This document shows, in pieces, positions 12,661-23,064 of a stretch of DNA of 64,000 nt. Origin of the DNA: Magicicada septendecula (Eukaryota > Arthropoda > Insecta > Hemiptera > Cicadidae). Position numbers and translations under genes: made by a program. The stretch lies in assembly GCA_034769895.1 (NCBI GenBank), contig CM068375.1, positions 255,915,542 to 255,979,541 of the forward strand, written 5' to 3'. Under the pieces are notes generated by a model that searched no databases, had not been told where the DNA came from, and saw nothing but the letters and a program-made list of their open reading frames with translations. Within the stretch, counting starts at the first letter, position 1. Each line of letters begins with the position of its first letter.

Positions 12661-14925
12661 ACATATACAAAATTCTCCCCTCTCCCTTCAACTATAATTT
12701 TCATTTATAGAAAATTACCCCCACCCCGTTCACCTAACCTCTTCATTTATAGATATTTCATCTACGTTCTACAGTGGATTATTATGAGCTTCTTATCAGG
12801 ATACTTTATTTATCAAAATTAAGTACTTTTCTCTTGTTAAAACATAAAACGTTGCAGGTACCCCTTTCTCTTAACCGATCTTCACCAAAATCAATAGACC
12901 TTCAGTCCTCTAAAATGCAGGGATGCATGCAAAAAAATATTTGATTCTGTTTGAATGTGCGGCAGTTATCGTTCGTCATGGAAACATTTCTCTTGTTACA
13001 ACACAAAATTTTGCAGGTAAACTACCCCTTTCCCTTAACCGATCTTCACCAAAATCAATAGGCCTTGAGATCCCTACAACTCAGGAAAGTATGCAAAAAA
13101 TTATTTGATTCTCTTTGAATTTACGGCAGTTATCTTTCGTCAAAAAAAAATTACCCTTCTTAAAACATAAAATGTTGCTGGTAAACTACCCCTTTCCCTC
13201 AACCGATCTTCAACAAAATCAACAAACATCGAGTTCTCCTTAATTCAAAAAGGTATGCAAAACATTATTTGATTCTGTTTGAATTTGCGGCTGTTATCGT
13301 TTGCCATAGAAACACATTACCTTGATAAAAAAATGTTGCAGGTAAACTACCCCTTTCCCTTAACCGATCTTCACCAAAACCAACAAATCTTGAGAACTCT
13401 ACTATTCCGGGCTGTATGCAAAACATTATTTGATTCTGTTTCAATTTGCGGCTGTTATCGTTTGCCATAGAAACAAATTACCTTGATAAAAAAAATCGAA
13501 AGTCATTGAGACCTCTACAATTCAGGGACGTATGCAAAACATTATTTGATTCTGTTTGAATTTGCGGCTGTTATCGTTTGCCATAGAAAATACGCTTGAT
13601 AAAAAAACGTTGCAGGTAAACTACCCCTTCCCCTTAACCGATCTTCACCAAAAACAATAGATCTTGAGAACTCTACAATGTAGGGCTGTATGCAAATAAT
13701 CTTTTGATTCTGTTTGAATTTGCGGCTGTTATCGTTTGCCATAGGAAATACCCTTGTTAAAACATAAAACGTTACAGGTAAACTACCCCTTTCCCTTAAC
13801 CGATCTTCACCAAAATCAACAGATCTTGAGAACTCTACAATTCAGGGCTGCATGCGAAACATTATTTGATTCTGTTTGAATTTGCGGCGGTTATCGTTTG
13901 CCAAACAAACAAAATTACCCTTGCTAAAAAAAAACCGTTGCAGGTAAACTACCCCTTTCCCTCAACCGATCTTCACCAAAAACAATAGGTCGCGAGTACT
14001 CTACAAATCAGGGCTGTATGGAAAAAAATATTTGATTCTGTTTGAATTTGCGGCAGTTATCGTTTGCCATAGAAAAAAAATCTACAGACACAGACACAAG
14101 ACATACAGACAGACAGACAGACAGACAGAGAGACAGACAGACAGACACACAGACACTTTTCGGAAAACGACTTTTTTTCATGTTTTGAGTGTAGTAGAAT
14201 CAGAATCTGCAATAATCTCGAACACGATTTTTTTTGCCATCACCATACTTCCATTCCTTAAGGAATATGGAAGTAAAAATTACCCTTGATAAAAAAACGT
14301 TGCAGGTAAACTACCCCTTTCCCTTAACCGATCTTCACCAAAAACAATTGGTCTTGAGTACCCTACAAATTAGAGATGTATGCAAAAAGTTATTTGCTTC
14401 TGTTTGAATTTGCGGCTGTTATCGTTTGCCATAGACAATACCCTTGTTAAAACATAAAACGTTGCTGGTAAACTACCCCTTCCCCATAACCGATCTTCAC
14501 CAAAAACAAAAGGTCTTGAGAACTCTACAATTCAGGCGTATATGCAAATAATCATTTGATTCTGTTTGAATTTGCGGCTGTTATCGTTTGCCATAGAAAA
14601 TACCCTTGTTAAAACATAAAACGTTGTAGATAAACAACCCCTTTGCCTTAACCGATATTCACCAAAAACAATAGGTCGTAAGTACTCTACGAATCAGGGC
14701 TGTATGCAAAAAATTATTTGATTCTGTTTGAATTTGCGGCTGTTATCGTTTGCCATAGAAAAAAATCTAAGACACACAGATAGACACACAGACACTTTTC
14801 AAAAAACGACTTTTTTCATGTTTTGAGTGTAGTACAATCAGAATCTGCAATAATCTAGAACACGATTTTTTTTGCCATCACCATACTTCCATTTCCTTAA
14901 GGAATATGGAAGTAAAAAGCAATTG
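12661..14925 (+). repeat. Family A tandem array (unit about 165 bp) with two hairpin tails
   Basis: About ten head-to-tail units share gttgcaggtaaactacccc, ttaaccgatcttcaccaaaa, ttgattctgtttgaatttgc and ttatcgtttgccatag. Unit spacing is about 165 bp (for example cccttg at about 13752 and 13917). Two units end in a (CAGA)n microsatellite plus tail (14075-14278 and 14760-14915). Each tail ends in an inverted sequence, acttccat...ttaagg...atggaagt, followed by AAAA. No protein is encoded. The layout resembles non-autonomous Helentron/DINE-1 elements, which is inference only. Confidence 0.85.
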
Positions 14926-15048
14926 ATATAAGTTGTAAAGTGCAATGGATTACGGGACATCCGATGTATATAGTGTATGAGGTGGTACATCAGGTGACAT
15001 GTTTAATCTAAGTCAGTAAACGTAGCATTTGTATATATGATCAGTGGC

Positions 15049-15080
15049 GGATTTCTGTGTTAAGGGGCCCCGGACGGTAG
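15049..15080 (+). repeat. hAT-like terminus fragment
   Basis: cagtggcggatttctgtg followed by ggggccccggacggt resembles the inverted terminus at 23020-23064 (aaatctgccactg), suggesting a solo end of a hAT-type element. It recurs at 19916 within the duplication. Only about 13 bp are diagnostic. Confidence 0.4.
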
Positions 15081-15087
15081 AACTAAA

Positions 15088-15889
15088 TATCGGTATGGAG
15101 AACCATACATGACTTCCATATTCTAAGATTTATTTTTAAAATCATTTTCGAAATGAAATATTACCATAGAAACTACTTCTTTCTACTTACTGCTTCAGCC
15201 TTAACCACAGTACTGTGGTCACTAACATATACCACCTCATGTTATCACACTCGATTTTCACTGATGATGGAAGTCAATGGCATTGCCGAAACGTCTGGTT
15301 TTGTAGAAAACATTGGACTACGGCCAAATATCCAGAGAAGGAATTTTAACAAAAACTACTTCTTTGTTGCCGATAACGTTGTACACATATATATAAAAAA
15401 TATGCATAAAATTAATGGCTTGTATAAGTTAATAATTGATCTCCATTAAATAGTGCTCAAGTTTCCAAAGTTTTAATATTATGATGTCCGTAATTAAAAT
15501 ATCAGAGCAGGTTTAGTGTGTATGAGGGTTCACCGTGGAGAAAAATTTTCAACATTTCCTATTGAGCGTTGCTTAGAATAAATCTGCGAATCTACAGTGT
15601 ACGTTTCACAGAACAAACACGCGGAAAAGAAGGAGCGCTCCGAAGTCACTCATGGACCCTCAGCATCTTGCAGAGGGTTCATTCCCTAAAGACGAAAATC
15701 TGTCTATGAATCGTTCCTCTGTAAACACGTGCAGTTACACTGCCCAGCGATCCACAGGAAGCAAATCGCTATCCACGCTGGACACTTTTTCGGCTTGCAT
15801 GCGTTATGTTGGTGTGGGTTCGGCACTTTCCATTTAAAAAGCGTGCAAATGTAAGAAAATAAACATGAATGAGGCCAGAAATAACGCGA

Positions 15890-15927
<38 letters not shown>

Positions 15928-16020
15928 TTCCCTGCCTTTTTATTGCGGTAGTGATAATAATAAAATGGAAACGTAAACAGTACATAACTGAGATATGCTT
16001 GCCTGCCACGCACGATATAT
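15088..16020 (+). repeat. Family B repeat, long copy
   Basis: It has the aatatcggtatggagaacc head, the CTGATGATGG...GAAACGTCTGG core (15261), then a further 600 bp shared with the copies at 17704 and 19955 and, partly, with 32880-33130 (ccgttcctctgtaaacacgt). A (TG)n tract lies at 15892-15926. Small open frames shared by the copies are not conserved in a coding manner. In this copy stem II of the ribozyme-like core has one A-G mismatch. Confidence 0.85.
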
Positions 16021-16030
16021 TTTCTCTTAT

Positions 16031-16740
16031 AGATGACTAGCAGAATACCCGTGCTTCGCTACGGAGTTTCACGTTGTACGTAATGAAAATGTTAGTTTAT
16101 TTAATAAAGTTTAATTAAAGTAGGCTTCTTAAAAGTAAATAGCTGTTCCCCACAACTTCGTTCGCGTGGTCTTCAATTTAATGCGATAATATATTTAGAA
16201 CAGAATCTATTCTATTGGGTTGCCATAGTAACCAGATCTAATAGTTTTTTAAGACCGCAAAGACCCCCCAGAGGATCGTATCGAAAAAACACCTGTCCTA
16301 TGTTGGTTCTCCCGTTGCGTAAAATATTTGTGCCAAGTTTGGTTGAAATCGGTCCAATGGTTTAGGTGGAGACGTGGAAGACCCCAAAGGATCGTATCGA
16401 AAAAAACACTTGTCCTATGTTGGTTCTCCCTTTGCGTAAAATATTTGTGCCAAGTTTGGTTGAAATCGGTCCAGTGGTTTAGGAGGCGAAGTGGAAGACC
16501 CCAAAGAACCCCCAAAAGGACCCCATCGAAAAAACACCTATCCTATGTTGGTTCTCCCGTTGCGTAAAATATTTGTGCCAAGTTTGGTTGAAATCGGTAC
16601 AGTGGTTTAGGAGGAGATGTGGAAGAAACCTTTGCGGACGTGCGCACAACAACTCACCGAAGTTTCATCGCAATCGGATGAATGGTATAGGAACGCATAC
16701 GGGACAAACAAAGAAACATTCATTTTTATACATAAGATGT
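16031..16740 (+). repeat. Family C interspersed repeat with internal triplication
   Basis: It starts gatgactagcagaatacccg and continues tgcttcgctacgg. A unit of about 115-130 bp (gtgccaagtttggttgaaat, cggtccaatggtttagg, ctatgttggttctccc) is repeated three times (about 16330, 16448 and 16574). It ends in aaacattcatttttatacat. This wording is shared by many invertebrate short repeats, SINE-like or LINE-3'-derived. No protein is encoded. Confidence 0.75.
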
Positions 16741-17039
16741 AAACTATACAACTTACTTGACATAAACCGTGATAGCTAAGCTAATGTACAACATATATGT
16801 ATTAATTATACACATAAATGTTCCTCGATAGACACTCTATCTATTGGCGAAAACTTGAAAAAATCCGTTCAGTACTTCCTGAGATTAGCGATTTCAAACA
16901 CAGAGAGAAAACGCACCGACTTTACTTTATACTATGTACAGATTTACATTAAAATGAAAAAATTATAATTTTATTGCCTGGCAACAAAATTATTTTATTT
17001 TAACAATTACCATTGTTTGAAAAAGTTTAAATGAATTTT

Positions 17040-17704
17040 CATGTACTTTACTCTTGTTAAAACGTAAAAGGTTGCAGGTAAACTACCCCTTCCCCTTAAC
17101 CGATCTTCACCAAAATCAAAAGGCCTTGAGTCCTCTACAATTCACTGACGTATGCAAAAAATTATTTGCTTCTGTTTGAATTTGCGGCTGTTATCGTTTG
17201 CCATAGACAATACCCTTGTTAAAACATAAAACGTTGCTGGTAAACTACCCCTTCCCCATAACCGATCTTCACCAAAAACAAAAGGTCTTGAGAACTCTAC
17301 AATTCAGGCGTATATGCAAATAATCATTTGATTCTGTTTGAATTTGCGGCTGTTATCGTTTGCCATAGAAAATACTCTTGTTAAAACATAAAACGTTGTA
17401 GATAAACAACCCCTTTGCCTTAACCGATATTCACCAAAAACAATAGGTCTTGAGTACTCTACAAATCAGGGCTGCCTGCAAAAAATTATTTGATTTTGTT
17501 TGAATTTGCGGCTGTTATCGTTTGCCATAGAAAAAAAATCTATAGACACACAGATAGACAGACAGACACACACACACAGACACTTTTCGAAAAATTACTT
17601 TTTTCATGTTTTGAGTGTAGTACAATCAGAATCTGTAATAATCTCGAACACGATTTTTTTTGCCATCACCATACTTCCATTTCCTTAAGGAACATGGAAG
17701 TAAA
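17040..17704 (+). repeat. Family A units with microsatellite and hairpin tail
   Basis: Three to four units; those at 17217-17470 are close to the units at 14446-14700. A CAGA/CA tract (17550-17580), then cgaacacgattttttttgcc, and the terminal inverted acttccat/atggaagt ending at 17702. A family B head begins directly after the ggaagtaaaa terminus. Confidence 0.85.
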
Positions 17705-18491
17705 ATATCGGTATGGAGAACCATACATGACTTCCATGTTCTAAGATTTATATTTAAAATCATTTTTGAAATGAAATATTACCATAGAAACTACTTCTTT
17801 CTACTTACTGCTTCAGCCTTAACCACAGTACTGTGGTCACTAACGTATAACACCTCACGTTATCGCACTCGATTTTCACTGATGATGGAACTCGATGGCA
17901 TTGCCGAAACGTCTGGTTTTGTAGAAAACATTGGACTATGGCCAAACATCCCGGGAAGAAATTTTAACAAAAACTACTTCTTTGTTGCCGATAACGTAGT
18001 ACACATATATATAAAAATATGCATAAAATTTATGGCTTGTATAAGTTAATGATTGATCTTCATTAAGCAGTGCTCAAGTTTCCAAAGTTTTAATATTATG
18101 ATGTCCGTAATTAAAACATCAGAGCAGGTTTAGTGTGTATGAGGGTACACCGTGGACAAAAATTTTCAACATTTCCTATTGAGCGTTGCTTAGAGTAAAT
18201 CTGCGAATCTACAGTGTACGTTTCACAGAACAAACACGCGGAAAAGAAGGAGCGCTCCGAAGTCACTCATGGGTCTTGCAGAGGGTTCATTCCCTAAAGA
18301 CGAAAAGTCTGTCTATGAATCGTTCCTCTGTAAACACGTGCAGTTACACTGCCCAGCGATCCACAGGAAGCAAATTGATGTCCATTTTTTCGGCTTGCAC
18401 GCGTTATGTTGGTGTGGGTTTCGGCACTTTCCATTTAAAAAGCGTGCAAATGTAAGAAAATAAACATGAATGAGGCCAGAAATAACGTGAG

Positions 18492-18546
<55 letters not shown>

Positions 18547-18655
18547 TCTCTTACCTGCCTTTTTATTGCTGTAGGCATAATAATAAAATGGAAACGTAAA
18601 CATTACATAACTGAGATATGCTTACCTGCCAATAACGATATATTATTTTATACAT
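17704..18655 (+). repeat. Family B repeat, diverged long copy
   Basis: Same structure as 15088-16020 but clearly diverged and slightly shorter, with a (TG)n tract at 18495-18544. The core at 17879 reads CTGATGATGGAACT...ATTGCCGAAACGTC, with two mismatches in stem II. Confidence 0.85.
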
Positions 18656-18720
18656 GGATGAGTTCAGTGACATACACACGTACAGAAGAATTATATATAT
18701 AAAGATATTAACTCATACAT

Positions 18721-19782
18721 AATTTACATTAAAATGAAAAAATTATAATTTTATTCCCTGGCAACAAAATTATTTTATTTTTAACAATTACCATTGTTTG
18801 AAAAAGTTTAAATGAATTTTCAAGTATTTTACTGTTGTTAAAACGTAAAAGGTTGCTGGTAAACTACCCCTTCTCCTTAACCGATCTTCACCAAAATCGA
18901 AAGTCCTTGAGATCTCTACAATTCAGGAACGTATGCAAAAAAGTATTTGATTTTGTTTGAATTTGCGGCTGTTATCGTTTGCCATATAAAATACGCTTGA
19001 TAAAAAAATGTTGCAGGTAAACTACCCCTTCCCCTTAACCGATCTTCACCAAAAACAATAGGTCCTGAGTACACTACAAATCAGGGCTGTATGCAAAACA
19101 TTATTTGATTCTGTTTGAATTTGCGGCTGTTATCGTTTGCCATAAAAAATACCCTTGTTAAAAAAAGTTGCAGGTAAACTACCCCTTTCCCTTAACCGAT
19201 CTTCACCAAAAACAATAGGTCTTGAGAACTCTACAATTTAGGGCTGTGTGCAAATAATCTTTTGATTCTGTTTGAATTTGCGCCTGTTATCGTTTGCCAT
19301 AGGAAATACCCTTGTTAAAACATAAAACGTTACAGGTAAACTACCCCTTTCCCTGAACCGATCTTCACCAAAAACAATAGGTCTTGAGAACTCTACAATT
19401 CAGGGCTGTATGCGAAACATTATTTGATTCTGTTCGAATTTGCGGATGTTATCGTTTGCCAAAAAAAATTTCCCTTGATAAAAAAAAACGTTGCTGGTAA
19501 ACTACCCCTTTCCCTCAACCGATCTTCACCAAAAACAATAGGTCGTAAGTACTCTACGAATCAGGGCTGTATGCAAAAAATTATTTGATTCTGTTTGAAT
19601 TTGCGGCTGTTATCGTTTGCCATAGAAAAAAATCTAAGACACACAGATAGACACACAGACACTTTTCAAAAAACGACTTTTTTCATGTTTTGAGTGTAGT
19701 ACAATCAGAATCTGCAATAATCTAGAACACGATTTTTTTTGCCATCACCATACTTCCATTTCCTTAAGGAATATGGAAGTAA
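18721..19782 (+). repeat. Family A array with hairpin tail
   Basis: An aatttacattaaaatgaaaa leader (also at 16942, 21860 and 33165) is followed by about five units and then a tail ending ggaagtaaaa at about 19777. The last part (from 19525) belongs to the segmental duplication. Confidence 0.85.
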
Positions 19783-19954
19783 AAAGCAATTGATATAAGT
19801 TGTAAAGTGCAATGGATTACGGGACATCCGATGTATATAGTGTATGAGGTGGTACATCAGGTGACATGTTTAATCTAAGTCAGTAAACGTAGCATTTGTA
19901 TATATGATCAGTGGCGGATTTCTGTGTTAAGGGGCCCCGGACGGTAGAACTAAA

Positions 19955-20756
19955 TATCGGTATGGAGAACCATACATGACTTCCATATTCTAAGATTTAT
20001 TTTTAAAATCATTTTCGAAATGAAATATTACCATAGAAACTACTTCTTTCTACTTACTGCTTCAGCCTTAACCACAGTACTGTGGTCACTAACATATACC
20101 ACCTCATGTTATCACACTCGATTTTCACTGATGATGGAAGTCAATGGCATTGCCGAAACGTCTGGTTTTGTAGAAAACATTGGACTACGGCCAAATATCC
20201 AGAGAAGGAATTTTAACAAAAACTACTTCTTTGTTGCCGATAACGTTGTACACATATATATAAAAAATATGCATAAAATTAATGGCTTGTATAAGTTAAT
20301 AATTGATCTCCATTAAATAGTGCTCAAGTTTCCAAAGTTTTAATATTATGATGTCCGTAATTAAAATATCAGAGCAGGTTTAGTGTGTATGAGGGTTCAC
20401 CGTGGAGAAAAATTTTCAACATTTCCTATTGAGCGTTGCTTAGAATAAATCTGCGAATCTACAGTGTACGTTTCACAGAACAAACACGCGGAAAAGAAGG
20501 AGCGCTCCGAAGTCACTCATGGACCCTCAGCATCTTGCAGAGGGTTCATTCCCTAAAGACGAAAATCTGTCTATGAATCGTTCCTCTGTAAACACGTGCA
20601 GTTACACTGCCCAGCGATCCACAGGAAGCAAATCGCTATCCACGCTGGACACTTTTTCGGCTTGCATGCGTTATGTTGGTGTGGGTTCGGCACTTTCCAT
20701 TTAAAAAGCGTGCAAATGTAAGAAAATAAACATGAATGAGGCCAGAAATAACGCGA

Positions 20757-20840
<84 letters not shown>

Positions 20841-20935
20841 TTCCCTGCCTTTTTATTGCGGTAGTGATAATAATAAAATGGAAACGTAAACAGTACATAA
20901 CTGAGATATGCTTGCCTGCCACGCACGATATATTT
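19955..20935 (+). repeat. Family B repeat (duplicate of 15088-16020)
   Basis: Same sequence as the 15.1-kb copy including the hammerhead-like core (20128-20170), with an expanded TG tract. Confidence 0.85.
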
Positions 20936-20943
20936 TCTCTTAT

Positions 20944-21653
20944 AGATGACTAGCAGAATACCCGTGCTTCGCTACGGAGTTTCACGTTGTACGTAATGAA
21001 AATGTTAGTTTATTTAATAAAGTTTAATTAAAGTAGGCTTCTTAAAAGTAAATAGCTGTTCCCCACAACTTCGTTCGCGTGGTCTTCAATTTAATGCGAT
21101 AATATATTTAGAACAGAATCTATTCTATTGGGTTGCCATAGTAACCAGATCTAATAGTTTTTTAAGACCGCAAAGACCCCCCAGAGGATCGTATCGAAAA
21201 AACACCTGTCCTATGTTGGTTCTCCCGTTGCGTAAAATATTTGTGCCAAGTTTGGTTGAAATCGGTCCAATGGTTTAGGTGGAGACGTGGAAGACCCCAA
21301 AGGATCGTATCGAAAAAAACACTTGTCCTATGTTGGTTCTCCCTTTGCGTAAAATATTTGTGCCAAGTTTGGTTGAAATCGGTCCAGTGGTTTAGGAGGC
21401 GAAGTGGAAGACCCCAAAGAACCCCCAAAAGGACCCCATCGAAAAAACACCTATCCTATGTTGGTTCTCCCGTTGCGTAAAATATTTGTGCCAAGTTTGG
21501 TTGAAATCGGTACAGTGGTTTAGGAGGAGATGTGGAAGAAACCTTTGCGGACGTGCGCACAACAACTCACCGAAGTTTCATCGCAATCGGATGAATGGTA
21601 TAGGAACGCATACGGGACAAACAAAGAAACATTCATTTTTATACATAAGATGT
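20944..21653 (+). repeat. Family C repeat (duplicate of 16031-16740)
   Basis: Apparently identical to the 16-kb copy, including the internal triplication. Confidence 0.75.
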
Positions 21654-21954
21654 AAACTATACAACTTACTTGACATAAACCGTGATAGCTAAGCTAATGT
21701 ACAACATATATGTATTAATTATACACATAAATGTTCCTCGATAGACACTCTATCTATTGGCGAAAACTTGAAAAAATCCGTTCAGTACTTCCTGAGATTA
21801 GCGATTTCAAACACAGAGAGAAAACGCACCGACTTTACTTTATACTATGTACAGATTTACATTAAAATGAAAAAATTATAATTTTATTGCCTGGCAACAA
21901 AATTATTTTATTTTAACAATTACCATTGTTTGAAAAAGTTTAAATGAATTTTCA

Positions 21955-22455
21955 TGTACTTTACTCTTGTTAAAACGTAAAAGGTTGCAGGTAAACTACC
22001 CCTTCCCCTTAACCGATCTTCACCAAAATCAAAAGGCCTTGAGTCCTCTACAATTCACTGACGTATGCAAAAAATTATTTGATTCTGTTTGAATTTGCGG
22101 CTGTTATCGTTTGCCATAGAAAATACGCTTGATAAAAAACGTTGCAGGTAAACTACCCCTTCCCCTCAACCGATCTTCACCAAAAACAATAGGTCTTGAG
22201 TACTCTACAAATCAGGGCTGTATGCAAAAAATTATTTGATATTGTTTGAATTTGCGGCAGTTATCGTTTGCCATAAAAAAAAAATCTACAGATAGACACA
22301 CAGACACACAGACAGACAGACACACAGACACTTTTCGGAAAACAACTTTTTTTCATGTTTTGAGTGTAGTAGAATCAGAATCTGCAATAATCTCGAACAC
22401 GATTTTTTTTGCCATCACCATACTTCCATTCCTTAAGGAATATGGAAGTAAAAAT
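21955..22455 (+). repeat. Family A units with hairpin tail
   Basis: Two units, then an ACAG microsatellite (22290-22330) and the tail ending ggaagtaaaa at about 22452. Confidence 0.85.
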
Positions 22456-22569
22456 AATAGTAGTTTTATATTTTGATTATTTATTTGATTACGTAAAAAA
22501 AAATTACATGTATAAAAATAAAAATCATATAGTAATAACACATGTGTAAAATAACGTACAATTCCATAC

Positions 22570-22930
22570 GGTACATTAATAAATTTAGTGTTCAAATGTT
22601 TTTTTCGAGACTTTCTTTTAGAAATTTTGTAATAATGTTATCGATGTTGAGTTTATTTAATCATTTATATTCAGTATATAGAATTGTCACTGAATCTAAT
22701 CTTCCTTCATTCATTTTGTTTCTTAGATAATTTTTAATTCTCTTTAAATAAGAAAAAGTTTGTGCTGCTGAAGCATTCGATATGGGTAATGTTTGAAATA
22801 TTCTTAAAATGATTTCTACATTTGTAAATATTTGTTTCATGTCTGACACTACCTTATTAGCATCAGCATCCGAACATTCTTCTTTTCTTCATTTTGAAAA
22901 TGTGCGCGGCAGATTCGGTAAAAATTAAGA
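22570..22930 (-). pseudogene. hAT transposase C-terminal dimerisation domain fragment
   Basis: On the minus strand the frame reads NVEIILRIFQTLPISNASAA, then TFSYLKRIKNYLRNKM and RLDSVTILYTEY. This is the classic hAT dimerisation signature (LP.S.A.AER.FS.LK.IK..LR..M...RL). After a stop the text continues with NIDNIITKF, matching the usual hAT tail. The DDE core and BED finger are not visible, so this is a 3' remnant. An inverted CAGTGGC-type terminus lies to its right at 23040-23064. Confidence 0.8.
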
Positions 22931-23019
22931 TCTGTTCAAATAAAAAATTATTATGCAAATCAAATATAGAATAAAAGTTTAGTACTGTATCTTGGCTTGG
23001 GATTCTGTAGGCCCCTCAG

Positions 23020-23064
23020 GGTTCATGGTCCCCGGGCGGTCACCACCGTTAAATCTGCCACTGT
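23020..23064 (-). repeat. Possible hAT terminal inverted repeat
   Basis: aaatctgccactg (reverse complement cagtggcagattt) stands at the right of the hAT remnant. The matching end at 15049 and 19916 reads cagtggcggattt. hAT termini often begin CAGTG; the 8-bp TSD could not be verified because no left partner is visible. Confidence 0.45.

Larger units (their letters stand above)
14658..17168 (+). repeat. Segmental duplication, copy 1
   Basis: This block matches 19525-22081 almost base for base. The offset is 4867 bp before the TG tract and 4913 bp after it; the 46-bp change is the length of the (TG)n run at 15892-15926. The match begins at ttcaccaaaaacaataggtc and ends where ttatttgcttc diverges from ttatttgattc. 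It contains part of a family A unit, a solo hAT-like terminus, a family B copy and a family C copy. Confidence 0.92.
19525..22081 (+). repeat. Segmental duplication, copy 2
   Basis: Near-identical partner of 14658-17168. The main difference is the TG tract, which spans 20759-20839 here (about 40 repeats) against about 17 in copy 1. Confidence 0.92.

Noticed and set aside
12661..14925. CRISPR-like array appearance
   Set aside because: Units are about 165 bp with no short conserved repeat separated by unique spacers; this is a eukaryotic interspersed tandem repeat.
15652..15837. 61-codon frame conserved in the copies at 20519 and 18186
   Set aside because: It occurs only inside family B repeats, the diverged copy is in a different frame context, and no domain is recognisable.
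16249..16515. Repeated WTDFNQTWHKYFTQREN-type frame on the minus strand
   Set aside because: Direct translation of the family C tandem module; repetition, not coding constraint, keeps it open.
14658..22081. Long terminal repeats of a retrotransposon
   Set aside because: The direct copies lack TG...CA ends and no gag or pol lies between them; the interval is more family A/B repeat.
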